NCBI GenBank assembly: GCA_964482135.1
Contig: CAYZWF010000003.1
Coordinates: 12,270-76,269, forward strand
From: UBA11136 sp964482135
Lineage (GTDB): Bacteria > Pseudomonadota > Alphaproteobacteria > UBA11136
Length of the DNA: 64,000 nucleotides
Direction: 5' to 3'
Shown here piece by piece: positions 51,696 through 60,962 of this stretch. The position numbers were made by a program, and so were the translations under genes. Each line of letters begins with the position of its first letter. The first letter of the stretch is position 1. Below the pieces are notes generated by a model. It searched no databases. It was not told the DNA's origin and worked only from the letters and a program-made list of their open reading frames with translations.

Positions 51696-52853
51696 ATGCC
51701 GTGGAAGAATCAAGGAGGAGGCCCAGGTGGCGGAGGCTCCGGACCCTGGGGAAGCCGGGGACCGGGTGGGCCGCAGCCCCCCAATCTCGAGGATATCCTG
51801 CGTGAGAGCCAGGACCGGTTCCGCAGTTTTATACCCGGCGGCGGCGGGCGCAGTATTCTGATTGTTTTATTGATCGCCGTGGCGGCATGGCTGTTCAGCG
51901 GCGTTTACAAGGTGGATACCGACGAACAGGGCGTGGTGTTGCGTTTCGGCAAATGGGTGCGTACCACCCAGCCCGGGCTGCACTATCATCTGCCCGGACC
52001 CATCGAAAGCGTGATTACGCCGGCGGTGACCCGCATCAACAAGATTGAGGTGGGCTTCCGTTCTCCCCTCAAGGCGGGAAAAAACGCTCCTACGCGCCAG
52101 GTGCCCGAAGAGGCCCTGATGCTGACCGGGGACGAGAATATCGTCGATATCAATTTCGCTGTGTTCTGGCGCATCAAGGATGCCGGACAATTCCTGTTTA
52201 ATATCCGTAACCCCGAGGCCACGGTGAAAAGCGTGGCCGAAAGCGCGATGCGCGAAACCATCGGCCAGGACAGGCTGGAGCCCATCCTGACCAAGGGACG
52301 CGGCGAAATCGAGGAACACACCAAGGGGCTCATGCAGACCGTCCTCAATGACTATGGCGCCGGCGTTGAAATCAGCCAGGTGAAACTGGAAAAGGTCGAT
52401 CCTCCAGAGCCGGTGCTTAATGCCTTCCGTGATGTCCAGGCGGCCAAGGCCGATCAGGAAACCCTGCAGAACCAAGCCATGGCCTATCGCAATAATCTGG
52501 TGCCCAAGGCCCGCGGCGAGGCGGCGCAAATCACCCAGGAGGCCGAGGCCTATAAACAGGAAATCGTTGCCCGCGCCACCGGTAACGCCAAGCGTTTTCT
52601 CTCGGTCTATAACGCCTACAAGGTGGCCAAGGACGTCACCAGAAGGCGCATGTATCTCGAGGCCATGGAGGAAGTGGTGGGCGATCTCAACAAGGTCATC
52701 GTTGACGTTCCCGCCGGCGGCGGTGGCGGCGTTCTGCCTTATCTGCCGCTTTCCGAACTCCTCAAACAGGGGAGTAGCGCTGCGGGCTCTTCCTCGAAAA
52801 GGTCCACGCGCCCGGCGCCATCCCAGAACAGAAGCGGGGAGGGCAGCAAATGA
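51696..52853 (+). CDS. hflK: HflK, membrane protease modulator
   Basis: HflK and HflC form a large SPFH-domain cage that surrounds and modulates FtsH. The 385-aa protein starts with a Gly/Pro-rich cytoplasmic segment (residues 1-45), one TM (about 50-66, ILIVLLIAVAAWLFSGVY), the SPFH domain with VDTDEQGVVLRFGKWVRTTQPGLHYHLPGPIE, and a coiled region (ARGEAAQITQEAEAYKQEIVARATG). The stop overlaps the hflC ATG (ATGA). Confidence 0.96.
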   Translation: MPWKNQGGGPGGGGSGPWGSRGPGGPQPPNLEDILRESQDRFRSFIPGGGGRSILIVLLIAVAAWLFSGVYKVDTDEQGVVLRFGKWVRTTQPGLHYHLPGPIESVITPAVTRINKIEVGFRSPLKAGKNAPTRQVPEEALMLTGDENIVDINFAVFWRIKDAGQFLFNIRNPEATVKSVAESAMRETIGQDRLEPILTKGRGEIEEHTKGLMQTVLNDYGAGVEISQVKLEKVDPPEPVLNAFRDVQAAKADQETLQNQAMAYRNNLVPKARGEAAQITQEAEAYKQEIVARATGNAKRFLSVYNAYKVAKDVTRRRMYLEAMEEVVGDLNKVIVDVPAGGGGGVLPYLPLSELLKQGSSAAGSSSKRSTRPAPSQNRSGEGSK

Positions 52854-53740
52854 GCGCCCGGATGATGATTATTATGGGGATTCTTCTGGGAGTGCTGGCC
52901 ATCGCTGGCTCCAGCGCGCTTTACACCGTCAACCAGATCCAGCAGGTGATTGTCATGCAGTTCGGCAAGCCGGTGAATGTTGTGAAAGACCCGGGTTTGC
53001 ACTGGAAGATACCTTTTGTCTGGGATGTTGTGTATTACGACAAGCGCGTCCTCGACTTTAACCTTCCCCTGGAAGAGCCCATCGCCGCCGATCAGAAGAA
53101 AATGCTGATCGATTCCTTCGCTCGCTATCGCATTACCGACCCGTTGAAGGTTTTCCAGACAGTGCGTAGCGAAACCGTGATCCGCCAGCGTATCGACGCC
53201 CTGATTAATTCGGCCATGCGCAGCGTGGTGGGCCAGGTGCCCCTGACCTCGCTGTTGTCTCAGGAACGCGAACAGATTATGCGTGACATCCGTGATCAGG
53301 TGAACGCCGAAACCGCGCAGTTCGGCATCGAAGTTATCGATGTGCGCATCCGCCGCGCCGACTTGCCCGAGGCCAACAGCCAGGCCATCTATGAGCGGAT
53401 GAAATCACAGCGCGAGCAGGCAGCTAAGAAAATCCGTTCGGAAGGTTCCGAGGCGGCACAACGCATCCGCGCCGCGGCCGATAAGGATAAGATAGTGATT
53501 CTCGCCGATGCTCACCGGGGCGGAGAAATTCTGCGCGGTGAGGGCGAGGCCGAATCCACACGTATCTACGCCGATGCGGCGAATCAGGATCCGGAATTCT
53601 ACGATTTCTATCGTTCGCTGTTGGCTTTCCGCCGCTCCATGGAGAAGGACGACACAACCATGGTGTTGGCGCCGGGCAGCGAATTCCTCCGCTATTTCGG
53701 AAAGACTCCCGGTGCGCCGGACACATCAGGCGCACCGTAA
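52850..53740 (+). CDS. hflC: HflC, membrane protease modulator
   Basis: HflC is the partner of HflK. The 296-aa protein has an N-terminal TM (MIIMGILLGVLAIAGSSALYTV), the SPFH domain (QQVIVMQFGKPVNVVKDPGLHWKIPFVWDVVYYDKRVLDF), and ADLPEANSQAIYERMKSQREQAAKKIRSEG, a strong HflC signature. It ends with a Gly/Pro/Ala tail. Coupled to hflK by a 4-bp overlap. Confidence 0.97.
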   Translation: MSARMMIIMGILLGVLAIAGSSALYTVNQIQQVIVMQFGKPVNVVKDPGLHWKIPFVWDVVYYDKRVLDFNLPLEEPIAADQKKMLIDSFARYRITDPLKVFQTVRSETVIRQRIDALINSAMRSVVGQVPLTSLLSQEREQIMRDIRDQVNAETAQFGIEVIDVRIRRADLPEANSQAIYERMKSQREQAAKKIRSEGSEAAQRIRAAADKDKIVILADAHRGGEILRGEGEAESTRIYADAANQDPEFYDFYRSLLAFRRSMEKDDTTMVLAPGSEFLRYFGKTPGAPDTSGAP

Positions 53741-53764
53741 GCCTCGCCAAACGCCGCGCGCCGG

Positions 53765-54004
53765 TTAGCCGCCGGAAGAGTCGCCCCCGGAAGATTCTCC
53801 CGATGCCCCTGCCCCCGGGCATGCCATGCGCTTGAGGCCGTAGAGGATGACCAGGACCGATATGACGATTCCGGCGTAGCTCTTGGGGCCAAGCAGAATC
53901 CAGCCTTCGTGGGTATTCCAGAGCATGTCGTGAAGATAGACGTAATTGTTGGCCGCGATTCCGGCGAGGATGATACACATATTGGTTGTCAGGCATTTAA
54001 GCAT
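53765..54004 (-). CDS. Small two-TM membrane protein, antisense to the hfl operon
   Basis: The 79-aa protein MLKCLTTNMCIILAGIAANNY has a first hydrophobic stretch at about 4-20, a second at about 41-58 (YAGIVISVLVILYGLKRMA) and a Gly/Ser/Glu tail. AGGAGAGGG lies directly before the ATG at 54004, an unusually strong ribosome-binding site. It sits between hflC and the DUF2065 gene on the opposite strand. I do not recognise a family. Confidence 0.65.
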   Translation of the reverse strand: MLKCLTTNMCIILAGIAANNYVYLHDMLWNTHEGWILLGPKSYAGIVISVLVILYGLKRMACPGAGASGESSGGDSSGG

Positions 54005-54193
54005 TTTCCCTCTCCTCTTTTTGGGGGGAACGGTTCCCGCAACGGGGAATTCCAAGGGGCAACCCGCATGGTCAAAGGCAGGATTTCACAAGTTGGGCCT
54101 CGTCACAATTATAAACGCCCCATGGGTCTTCCCTCCGGCTCTTCTGGATGACATTGGGACCGGTTGTACATTAGGTAAGCGGGATATGAGGAG

Positions 54194-54379
54194 ATGAAAG
54201 ACCTTCTCACGGCGCTGGCGCTGATTTTGGTGATCGAGGGCGCCCTCTATGCACTTTTTCCCGAGGGCATGAAGCGCGTGATCGCGGTGGCCCTTGATAT
54301 TCCCGATGCGACGCTGCGCCGGGCCGGGCTGGTCTCGGCGGTGGTGGGCGTGGTGCTGGTATGGCTGTTGCGGGGATAG
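54194..54379 (+). CDS. DUF2065 (YjeT-like) small membrane protein
   Basis: The 61-aa protein MKDLLTALALILVIEGALYAL ends with GLVSAVVGVVLVWLLRG, giving two TMs around FPEGMKRVIAVALDIPDATLRRAG, the DUF2065 pattern. GAGGAG precedes the ATG closely. DUF2065 genes are often found beside hflK-hflC, as here, and may belong to the FtsH-HflKC system; function unproven. Confidence 0.9.
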   Translation: MKDLLTALALILVIEGALYALFPEGMKRVIAVALDIPDATLRRAGLVSAVVGVVLVWLLRG

Positions 54380-54501
54380 GGCCGGCGCGCTACGAAACGC
54401 GGCATGGAAAAAGCCATCCGCGCCATATTTGCACCATATTTGCCTGTCACATGATGCCTTCTGCGGGGGCAGAAACGAGTGTGCAAACAAGGAGAACCCA
54501 C

Positions 54502-56064
54502 GTGACGACTATGAATACGAACCCAAGCCCCACAAACCCCAAAGACGGTATCCCCGCCTACAGGATTATGGACGCCGGTCCCGCGCTCCGGCGCCGCCGT
54601 AATCACTCGTCCTCTTTTGCCCCCACCCTCTCTGCCGTTTTCATGGCCGCCTGTATCATGTTGTGGTCGGTGGCGGCTGTGGCCCGCGGTGCACCCGAGA
54701 GCTTCGCCGATCTGGCGGAGAAACTCTCGCCGGCGGTGGTCAATATTTCCAGCACCCAGATGATCGAAGGCGGCGCCGGCGGCCTCGAGCCCTTTGAGTT
54801 CCCTCCCGGTTCGCCTTTCGAGGAATTTTTCCGTGAATACCGCAAGCGCCAGAAACCCGACCAGCCGCGCAAGGGCATGTCGCTGGGATCGGGATTCATC
54901 ATCGACGCGGAAGGATATATTGTCACCAACAACCACGTCATCGCCGAGGCCGAAGAGATCACGGTCATCTTTCAGGACAATACGGAACTCAAGGCCGAAA
55001 TCGTCGGCCGTGACGCCAAGACAGACCTCGCCCTTCTCAAGGTGGAGGCAAAGAAGAAGCTCCTCGCCATCAAGTGGGGCGATTCCGATCTGGCCCGCGT
55101 CGGCGACTGGGTGATGGCTATAGGCAATCCGTTTGGTCTCGGTGGTTCGGTGACCGCCGGTATTATCTCGGCGCGCGCCCGTGATATCAATTCCGGCCCC
55201 TATGACGACTATATCCAGACCGATGCCTCCATCAACCGGGGCAACTCGGGCGGGCCTCTGTTCAACATGGAGGGTGATGTGGTCGGCATTAACACCGCCA
55301 TCTTCTCTCCCTCGGGCGGCAGTGTGGGCATCGGCTTCGCCATTCCTTCCGCCTTGGCGAAGGCAGTGGTTTCCCAGCTTCGTGAGTTCGGCCAGACCCG
55401 CCGTGGCTGGCTGGGCGTGCGAATCCAGGGCGTTACCGAGGAGATCGCCGAAAGCCTGGGCCTCGATGAGCCTGAGGGTGCGTTGATCGCCAAGGTCAAT
55501 GAAGGCGAGCCGGCGGAAAAGGCCGGGCTCGTGGCCGGGGACGTGATCTTGAGCTTCGACGGCAAGAAGGTGCCCAATGTGCGCCGCCTTCAGCGTATCG
55601 TCGCCGAGACGCCCATCGACAAGACCGTGAAGGTGACGGTCTGGCGCGACGAGAAGGAAGAGACCTTCGAGGTCAGTATCGGCCAGCTTGAGGAATTCGA
55701 GAAAACGGCCGACGCGGCGCCCGGAAAGCCCGGCGGCGGCAATGGACCCAAAAAAATGACTCTCGCCTCGGTGGGCCTGAGTCTGTCGGCTTTGACGCCG
55801 GAGCTGAGGAAACGCCTCGAGCTTTCCGATGAAGCCCTGGGCGTGGTGATCGTCGGTGTCGATGAACAGGGCTTTGCCTCGGAGCGGGGTATGCGCGCGG
55901 GAGACCTGATCGTGGAGGTTAATCAGGTGCCCGTGGTCACGCCTGAAGAGGTGGAAGCGAAGATCGAGGACCTGGTTTCAAAGAAGCGGAAAATTGTTCT
56001 CTTTCTCGTGGAACGCAGCGGCGACCGGCGCTTCATCAGCGTTCCCCTGGCGGAGGAGGAATAA
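54502..56064 (+). CDS. degP: DegP/HtrA-type periplasmic serine protease (Do family)
   Basis: DegP degrades misfolded envelope proteins. The GTG at 54502 has AAGGAG seven bases upstream and gives 520 aa: a basic N-terminus, a hydrophobic segment (LSAVFMAACIMLWSVAAVARG, about 43-63) as signal, the trypsin-like domain with His145, Asp175 and Ser249 (NRGNSGGPLF), and two PDZ domains (about 290-380 and 415-500). A TTG/ATG further upstream extends into non-conserved sequence. Two CCATATTTGC repeats lie 59-80 bp upstream. It ends before a strong terminator. Confidence 0.94.
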   Translation: MTTMNTNPSPTNPKDGIPAYRIMDAGPALRRRRNHSSSFAPTLSAVFMAACIMLWSVAAVARGAPESFADLAEKLSPAVVNISSTQMIEGGAGGLEPFEFPPGSPFEEFFREYRKRQKPDQPRKGMSLGSGFIIDAEGYIVTNNHVIAEAEEITVIFQDNTELKAEIVGRDAKTDLALLKVEAKKKLLAIKWGDSDLARVGDWVMAIGNPFGLGGSVTAGIISARARDINSGPYDDYIQTDASINRGNSGGPLFNMEGDVVGINTAIFSPSGGSVGIGFAIPSALAKAVVSQLREFGQTRRGWLGVRIQGVTEEIAESLGLDEPEGALIAKVNEGEPAEKAGLVAGDVILSFDGKKVPNVRRLQRIVAETPIDKTVKVTVWRDEKEETFEVSIGQLEEFEKTADAAPGKPGGGNGPKKMTLASVGLSLSALTPELRKRLELSDEALGVVIVGVDEQGFASERGMRAGDLIVEVNQVPVVTPEEVEAKIEDLVSKKRKIVLFLVERSGDRRFISVPLAEEE

Positions 56065-56125
56065 CGCCACCGATTCGGAGAAATTCCAGCCCCGGAAGTA
56101 TTAAGTGATGATTCTTCCCCAACTC

Positions 56126-56155
56126 AAAACAGCGCCGTTGCACCGGCGCTGTTTT
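56126..56155. terminator. Bidirectional intrinsic terminator between degP and serC
   Basis: CAGCGCCG (56130-56137) and CGGCGCTG (56144-56151) form a perfect GC-rich stem with a 6-nt loop, followed on the + strand by seven T (56152-56158) and preceded by AAAA (56126-56129). It can stop degP transcripts and, from the other side, serC transcripts. Confidence 0.9.
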
Positions 56156-56168
56156 TTTATGGCGGTTT

Positions 56169-57392
56169 CTATTTTGGACGGAAAACTTCTTCCTTAACCG
56201 TGGCGTAGGCCCAGTCGAGCCAGGGTAGAAGAGCCGCGATGTTCTCCTTTTCCACCGTGGCTCCGGCCCAAATTCGTAATCCCGGCGGCGATTTGCGATA
56301 GGCCCCCAGGTCATAGCCGGCTTTTTCTTCTTCTAGCAGCGACACCATGCGCGCGGCCGCGGCGGCCTGTTGGGAGGGATCGAAGCCGAGAAACCAGGGT
56401 GCGGTGATCTTCAGGCACACCGATGTGATCGAGCGCGTGGCCGGATCCTCGGCCACGAAACCGGCCCAATCGCTGTTCGCTACCCATTCGGCGATGAGAT
56501 CGAAATTGTCACGGCAGCGCCCGATCAGCGCACTAAGCCCGCCCAGGGACAATGCCCAGTCGAGACCGTCCAGGGCGTCGGCCACCGCCAGCATGGACGG
56601 GGTGTTGATGATGTCACCGGCAAACAGGGCCTGGTTCAAGCGGCCGTCCACCGTGAGCTGGAAAATCTTCGGCAGCGGCCAAGGCGGAATGTGGCTTTCC
56701 AGCCTTTGCACCGCGCGCGGGCCGAGGATTAGGATGCCGTGCTGGGCCTCGCCGCCCATCACCTTCTGCCAGGAATAGGTGGCCACATCGAGCCGGTCCC
56801 AGGGCAGGTCCATGGCGAAGACGGCGGAGGTGGCGTCACAGATGGTCAGCCCCTGGCGGTCCTCGGCGATCCAGCCGCCGCCGGGAACGCAGACCCCCGA
56901 CGCCGTGCCGTTCCAGGGGAACACCACGTCGCGGGAGAAGTCCACTTGTTCGAGATCGGGCAGGCGTCCGTATTCGGCGGTCAGCGCGCGTATATCGGTG
57001 AGTTTGAGCTGGTCGCGGATATCGGCGAGCCAGTCCATGCCGAAGGTCTCCCAGGCCAGAACGTCAACGCCGCGGGGGGAGCCCAGCAGCGACCACAGGG
57101 CGGATTCCATGGCGCCGGTATCGGAGGCGGGAATGATGGCCAGCAGGTGGCTCTCGGGAAGCTCCAGCAGAGCACGGCTTTTTTCAATGAGTTGCGCCAG
57201 CTGCGCCCGTCCGGCGTGCGAGCGGTGCGAGCGCCCGGCGGTCTCGGCCACGCGGTCCGCCAGAGCTTGCGGGCTCCAGCCCGGGCGCTTGACGCAGGGG
57301 CCCGAGGAGAAACGAGGGTCGGCTGGACGTCTATCTGGCGGGGCCGGGCGTCTCTCTGGGCGTTGAGGGGAGGGGGGTGATGTCTCAGCCAC
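56169..57392 (-). CDS. serC: Phosphoserine aminotransferase SerC
   Basis: SerC makes phosphoserine from 3-phosphohydroxypyruvate in serine synthesis, with PLP. The 407-aa protein begins with a Pro/Arg-rich leader then PADPRFSSGPCVKRPGWS, the mark of the archaeal/alphaproteobacterial SerC type. SDTGAMESALW and TSAVFAMDLPWDRLDVATYSWQKVMGGEAQHG follow, with PLP lysine at about 210. The GTG at 57392 with AGGA upstream is the best start; the frame stays open to 57905 but that part overlaps miaA. serA is not in the window. The starts of serC and miaA are only 36 bp apart. Confidence 0.93.
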   Translation of the reverse strand: MAETSPPSPQRPERRPAPPDRRPADPRFSSGPCVKRPGWSPQALADRVAETAGRSHRSHAGRAQLAQLIEKSRALLELPESHLLAIIPASDTGAMESALWSLLGSPRGVDVLAWETFGMDWLADIRDQLKLTDIRALTAEYGRLPDLEQVDFSRDVVFPWNGTASGVCVPGGGWIAEDRQGLTICDATSAVFAMDLPWDRLDVATYSWQKVMGGEAQHGILILGPRAVQRLESHIPPWPLPKIFQLTVDGRLNQALFAGDIINTPSMLAVADALDGLDWALSLGGLSALIGRCRDNFDLIAEWVANSDWAGFVAEDPATRSITSVCLKITAPWFLGFDPSQQAAAAARMVSLLEEEKAGYDLGAYRKSPPGLRIWAGATVEKENIAALLPWLDWAYATVKEEVFRPK

Positions 57393-57428
57393 TATGAGTT
57401 TTCCTGTAAACCGTGGTAAGCGGGGGGC

Positions 57429-58397
57429 ATGGAGTCCCCGCTCGTCATCATCGCCGGTCCCACCGCAAGCGGCAAATCGAGCCTTGCCCTGGCCGTGGCT
57501 GAAAAGTTCGACGGCACCATCATCAATGCCGACAGCATGCAGGTATACCGTGATCTCGCCATTCTCACCAGCCGCCCCGGCGCGGATGAAACGGTCCGCG
57601 TTCCCCACCGGCTGTACGGCGTTCTCGACGGCGAGTCCCCCTGTTCGGCGGCGCGCTGGCGGGAGATGGCGCTGGAAGAGATCGCGGAAGCGGCGGGTGA
57701 GGGGCGGTTGCCGGTCTGCGTCGGCGGCACCGGACTTTATCTGCGCGCCCTGATAAAGGGGCTGGCCGCCATCCCGGACATTCCCGAGGCGGTGCGCGGT
57801 GCGGCCCGCGCCCGTCACAAGGAGCTGGGGGGCGAAGCCTTTCACAAGGAACTGGCGGCCCGCGACCCGGAGACGGCGGCGCGGCTGCATGTGAATGACC
57901 GCCAACGCCTGATCCGCGCCTGGGAGGTGGTGGAGGCCACGGGGCGAGGCTTAAGCGAGTGGCAGAAACAGGAGAGCCCGCAGGAAGGACTGGCGGCGGC
58001 GGGAGTGCGGCTCGCAATGATTGTTCTCATGCCGCCCCGCGAGGCGCTTTATGAGGCCTGTGGCGCGCGCTTTCAGCGCATGATGGAGGCGGGCTTGATA
58101 GACGAGGTGCGGGCCCTGGAGGAGCGCGGGCTCGATCCCGCGCTGCCCATCATGAAGGCGGTGGGGTTGCGGGAAATGCTCGCCCACTGCCACGGCGAAA
58201 CCGGCCTGGAGGCGGCGGTTCTTAATTCCCAGCGGGCCACCCGGCGTTACGCCAAACGGCAGATGACGTGGCTCCGCCACCAACTCGACAGTGAAGAGAT
58301 GGAACGCCTGGTGATCGAGGGTCTGTACGAGGAAACCCAGTTGCCGGAGATATTTTCCTTTCTGCGCCGCTTCTTATTGACCCCTGGCGGAGAATAA
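57429..58397 (+). CDS. miaA: MiaA, tRNA dimethylallyltransferase
   Basis: MiaA adds the dimethylallyl group to A37 of tRNAs reading U-starting codons. The 322-aa protein has the P-loop GPTASGKS at residues 10-17, NADSMQVYRDLAILTSRP, VPHRLYGVLDG, VGGTGLYLRALIKGLA and RRYAKRQMTWLRHQ, all diagnostic. The product ends 145 bp before ilvB. Divergent from serC with a 36-bp gap between start codons. Confidence 0.96.
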   Translation: MESPLVIIAGPTASGKSSLALAVAEKFDGTIINADSMQVYRDLAILTSRPGADETVRVPHRLYGVLDGESPCSAARWREMALEEIAEAAGEGRLPVCVGGTGLYLRALIKGLAAIPDIPEAVRGAARARHKELGGEAFHKELAARDPETAARLHVNDRQRLIRAWEVVEATGRGLSEWQKQESPQEGLAAAGVRLAMIVLMPPREALYEACGARFQRMMEAGLIDEVRALEERGLDPALPIMKAVGLREMLAHCHGETGLEAAVLNSQRATRRYAKRQMTWLRHQLDSEEMERLVIEGLYEETQLPEIFSFLRRFLLTPGGE

Positions 58398-58444
58398 AGT
58401 CTGGTTTTTCACCGCCCTGCGGGACAATCTCTGCTTTCTTAGCC

Positions 58445-58483
58445 CGGCCTCCCGCCATATGTTATGGGAAACGGGCGAGGCCG
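58445..58483 (+). promoter_or_regulatory. Hairpin in the miaA-ilvB interval
   Basis: GGCCTC (58446-58451) pairs with GAGGCC (58477-58482), and after a 2-nt bulge GCC pairs with GGC, enclosing a 17-nt loop. No T run follows, so it is not a standard terminator; it could be part of the ilvB leader. A second short GGCGCC/GGCGC hairpin lies nearby at 58496-58510. Confidence 0.35.
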
Positions 58484-58541
58484 CGCGAGAGCGTGGCGCC
58501 GTCCGGCGCAATAATCAGGTGACAGGAAGAAGGAATAGACT

Positions 58542-60299
58542 ATGGCGAGTGCCCAATTAACCGGCGCTGAAATCGTTCTCAAGGCGCTGCGGGATCAGGA
58601 CGTGGATGTCATTTTCGGCTATCCCGGCGGCGCCGTGCTGCCCTTGTATGACGAACTGTTCAAGCAGAACAAGATTCGCCATATCCTGGTCCGTCATGAA
58701 CAGGGCGCGGTCCATGCGGCGGAAGGCTATGCCCGTTCCACCGGCAAGGTGGGCGTGGTTCTGGTGACGTCCGGTCCCGGCGCCACCAATGCCGTGACCG
58801 GCCTGACCGACGCTATGATGGACTCCATTCCCATCGTCTGTCTCAGCGGCCAGGTGCCCACCCATATGATCGGCAACGACGCCTTTCAGGAAGCCGACAC
58901 GGTTGGCATTACCCGCCCCTGTACCAAGCATAATTATCTGGTGAAGGATGTGAACGTCCTCGCCAATACCATACACGAGGCTTTCTTCGTGGCGCGCAGC
59001 GGCCGTCCCGGTCCGGTGGGGGTGGATATTCCCAAGGACGTTCAGATCACCAAGGGCCGGTATGTGGCTAAGCATAAGGTGCGCCGCAAGAGTTATCAGC
59101 CCCGCACCAAGGCCGATCCGAAAAAGATCAAACAGGCGGTGGAGATGCTGGCCAAGGCCAAGCGCCCCATCTTTTACGCCGGCGGCGGCGTGGTCAATTC
59201 CGGCCCCGCTTCCTCCAAGGCGCTGACCGAGCTGGTACGCAAGAGCGGCTATCCCTGTACCGTGACCCTGATGGGGCTGGGATGTTTCCCCACCAACGAC
59301 AAACAGTATCTCGGCATGCTGGGCATGCACGGCACCTATGAGGCCAATCTCGCCATGCATGATTGCGATGTGATGGTGGCTGTGGGCGCCCGCTTCGACG
59401 ACCGGGTGACGGGACGGCTGGCCGATTTCGCGCCCAAGTCGAAGATCATCCATATCGACATTGATCCTTCCTCCATCAACAAGAATGTGATGGTGGATTT
59501 GCCCATTGTCGGCGATGTGGGTTCCGTGCTGCGCGATTTGGCGCGGGAATGGAAGGCGCAGAAGGTGAAGCCCGACGCCAAGGCTCTGAAGTCATGGTGG
59601 AAGACCATCGACAAATGGTGCGGCCGTAACTGTCTCAGCTACAAACAATCGAAGAAGCTCATCAAGCCGCAATACGCGCTGGAACGTCTGCGCGAGCTGA
59701 CGCGTAAAAAGGATGTCTATTTCACTACCGAGGTGGGCCAGCACCAGATGTGGGCGGCGCAGTTCCTCGAGTTCACCAAGCCCAATCACTGGATGACGTC
59801 GGGCGGGCTCGGCACCATGGGCTATGGTCTGCCGTCGGCCATGGGGGTTCAGATCGCGCATCCCAAGTCGCTTGTGGTGGATGTCTCCGGCGAGGCCTCA
59901 ATCCTGATGAACATTCAGGAGATGTCCACCATCATGCAGTACCGTCTGCCGGTGAAGGTGTTCATCCTCAACAATCATTACATGGGAATGGTGCGCCAAT
60001 GGCAGGAACTCATGCATGGCGGGCGCTATTCGGAATCCTATATGGAATCCCTTCCCGACTTCGTCAAACTGGCGGATTCCTTCGGTGCTCGGGGCCTGCG
60101 GGCCACCAAGCCCGAGGAGGTGGACGACCTGATCCGCGAGATGATCAAGGAAGACCGGGCGGTAATCGCCGATGTGTGCATTGATCCCGACGAGAACTGT
60201 TTCCCCATGATTCCCTCGGGCGCGGCCCATAACGAGATTCTTTTCGCCCCCGACCACGGCAAGGGGAAGGGGCGGGAAAACGGCATGGTTCTGGTTTAG
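58542..60299 (+). CDS. ilvB: Acetolactate synthase large subunit
   Basis: IlvB condenses pyruvate (or pyruvate with 2-ketobutyrate), the first common step of branched-chain amino-acid synthesis. The 585-aa protein has the ThDP catalytic Glu53 (RHEQGAVHAAEGYAR), the FAD-binding centre, and a C-terminal ThDP domain with LPVKVFILNNHYMGMVRQWQ. In the metal-binding motif the usual Asp of GDG/GDA is Glu451 (SGEASILMN). AGGAAG lies upstream of the ATG. Followed by ilvN. Confidence 0.96.
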   Translation: MASAQLTGAEIVLKALRDQDVDVIFGYPGGAVLPLYDELFKQNKIRHILVRHEQGAVHAAEGYARSTGKVGVVLVTSGPGATNAVTGLTDAMMDSIPIVCLSGQVPTHMIGNDAFQEADTVGITRPCTKHNYLVKDVNVLANTIHEAFFVARSGRPGPVGVDIPKDVQITKGRYVAKHKVRRKSYQPRTKADPKKIKQAVEMLAKAKRPIFYAGGGVVNSGPASSKALTELVRKSGYPCTVTLMGLGCFPTNDKQYLGMLGMHGTYEANLAMHDCDVMVAVGARFDDRVTGRLADFAPKSKIIHIDIDPSSINKNVMVDLPIVGDVGSVLRDLAREWKAQKVKPDAKALKSWWKTIDKWCGRNCLSYKQSKKLIKPQYALERLRELTRKKDVYFTTEVGQHQMWAAQFLEFTKPNHWMTSGGLGTMGYGLPSAMGVQIAHPKSLVVDVSGEASILMNIQEMSTIMQYRLPVKVFILNNHYMGMVRQWQELMHGGRYSESYMESLPDFVKLADSFGARGLRATKPEEVDDLIREMIKEDRAVIADVCIDPDENCFPMIPSGAAHNEILFAPDHGKGKGRENGMVLV

Positions 60300-60365
60300 A
60301 CTGTTTGTTCAGACCGTAAATATTTAGATTGGGCCGAGACCTTTATTTAAGTGGAGCGCAAGCAA

Positions 60366-60881
60366 GTGGCTGAAGCGGAAGAAGACATCAATCAACACGT
60401 CATTGCCGTACTCGTGGATAACGAGCCCGGCGTTCTGGCCCGCGTGGTGGGCCTGTTCTCGGGGCGTGGCTATAATATCGAGAGCCTGACCGTGTCCGAG
60501 GTGGACCCGGTGGAGATCATTTCGCGTATCACCATCGTCACATCGGGAACGGCCATGATCATCGAACAGATCAAGGCCCAGCTTGAACGGCTGGTGCCGG
60601 TGCACCGGGTCGCCGACCTCACCCTGGAAGGCTCCAGCGTGGAACGTGAGCTGGCCCTGGTGAAGGTCAAGGGCGGCGGTGAAAAACGTGTGGAAGCCCT
60701 GCGTATCGCCGATATCTTCCGCGCCAACGTTGTCGACAGCACCACCCGTTCTTTTGTCTTCGAGATGACCGGCTCCAGCGACAAGATCAACGCCTTTATC
60801 GATCTCATGACCCCTCTGGGCCTCGTGGATGCCTGCCGCACCGGCGTGGTGGCTATTGCGCGCGGCACGGAGCCCCTGTAA
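60366..60881 (+). CDS. ilvN: Acetolactate synthase small regulatory subunit
   Basis: IlvN activates IlvB and confers valine feedback inhibition. The 171-aa protein has the ACT domain (AVLVDNEPGVLARVVGLFSGRGYNIESLTVSEV) and a C-terminal regulatory domain. GTG 60366 is preceded by GGAG with 9-nt spacing; the in-frame GTG 60351 has no such site, so the shorter start is preferred. 51-66 bp separate it from ilvB. Confidence 0.94.
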   Translation: MAEAEEDINQHVIAVLVDNEPGVLARVVGLFSGRGYNIESLTVSEVDPVEIISRITIVTSGTAMIIEQIKAQLERLVPVHRVADLTLEGSSVERELALVKVKGGGEKRVEALRIADIFRANVVDSTTRSFVFEMTGSSDKINAFIDLMTPLGLVDACRTGVVAIARGTEPL

Positions 60882-60962
60882 TAACCACCCCCTATGGAAA
60901 CTACTCGCCGCCGCCAGAACCGCGAGCGGGCGAAATGGAATTGGATGTGAAAGGAAGAAACC

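Noticed and set aside
57393..57905. N-terminal extension of serC over miaA
   Set aside because: Not SerC-like; the conserved SerC start follows shortly after the GTG at 57392.
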